DNA of 6,904 nt, from NCBI GenBank assembly GCA_003542295.1, contig DPKX01000045.1, forward strand, positions 1 to 6,904, written 5' to 3'. This document shows, piece after piece, positions 6,692-6,904 of the stretch (its first letter is position 1; each line of letters opens with the position of its first letter). The notes under the pieces are model-generated. The model ran no database searches. It was given only the letters and a program-made list of their open reading frames with translations, and was not told the DNA's origin. This stretch comes from Candidatus Atribacter hydrocarboniphilus (GTDB taxonomy: Bacteria; Atribacterota; Atribacteria; Atribacterales; Atribacteraceae). A program made the position numbers and the translations under genes.

Positions 6692-6904
6692 GCTTATTTT
6701 TTAATATCATTCTGAAAAAAAGCGTTTATTAACAATTTTACTCTTATTTTGATCTTCTCCCATCAAGGGAAAAGAATGTAAAAAAAGTCGCCCTTTCATC
6801 CCCTCTCCTCTCCTCTTAATTCCTTCCCCCTCAATTATTTCTATGTCTTTTCAACACTTCAAAATTCCAGCAATATCCAATTTTTTTTCTAATAAATATA
6901 TTAT
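6692..6904. other. Non-coding AT-rich tail with a pyrimidine-rich block
   Basis: No supported gene is seen after the terminator. The stretch is AT-rich except for two pyrimidine-only runs, 6799-6817 and 6820-6832, separated by AA. On the minus strand the first run gives a purine-rich, ribosome-site-like sequence directly before an ATG (6799) opening a 30-codon frame to 6707; nothing in that peptide is recognisable. The block may be part of a dispersed intergenic repeat or the upstream region of a gene beyond the window. Confidence 0.5.

Noticed and set aside
1..6904. tRNA, rRNA, CRISPR, insertion sequence or phage signatures
   Set aside because: No cloverleaf, regularly spaced repeats, transposase motifs or terminal inverted repeats were seen on either strand.

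Overview
The window carries parts of two neighbouring sugar ABC transporter loci of the CUT2 (ribose/xylose/galactose, RbsABC-like) class, all on the + strand, plus one TIM-barrel sugar isomerase/epimerase gene. The DNA is AT-rich with strong Shine-Dalgarno sites and no atypical genes. This fits an anaerobic, sugar-fermenting bacterium; Atribacterota, Thermotogota or a clostridial lineage are all plausible. The substrate-binding protein has an ordinary cleavable signal peptide and no lipobox, which leans towards a diderm. The species cannot be fixed from this sequence.

Locus 1 (1-2661) enters the window already in progress. It holds the C-terminal half of a tandem-domain ATPase (1-750), an RbsC-type permease overlapping it by 17 nt (734-1771), and after a 14-nt gap a sugar isomerase/epimerase (1786-2661). 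The tight packing indicates one transcript for import and first processing of an unidentified sugar or polyol. The binding protein of this locus is not in view and may lie upstream. I see no convincing terminator after 2661.

The 238-bp gap 2662-2899 is a regulatory region. It has two copies of a LacI/GalR-family operator exactly 99 bp apart (2727 and 2826). A promoter-like pair, TTGACA with a 17-bp spacer and TAAATT (2798-2826), abuts the second copy, so a repressor bound there would cover the predicted start site.

Locus 2 (2900-6632) is a complete transporter in the order ATPase (2900-4426), permease (4659-5594), periplasmic binding protein (5709-6632). It ends in a very strong intrinsic terminator (6648-6691). 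Its ATPase-permease gap is unusually long (232 bp) and contains a palindrome and small hairpins. The last 213 bp (6692-6904) is non-coding by eye, AT-rich with a pyrimidine-rich block. I found no novel system, mobile element, RNA gene or CRISPR. The points most worth checking are the paired operators, the intact P-loop lysine in the second ATPase domain, and the unknown sugar specificity.
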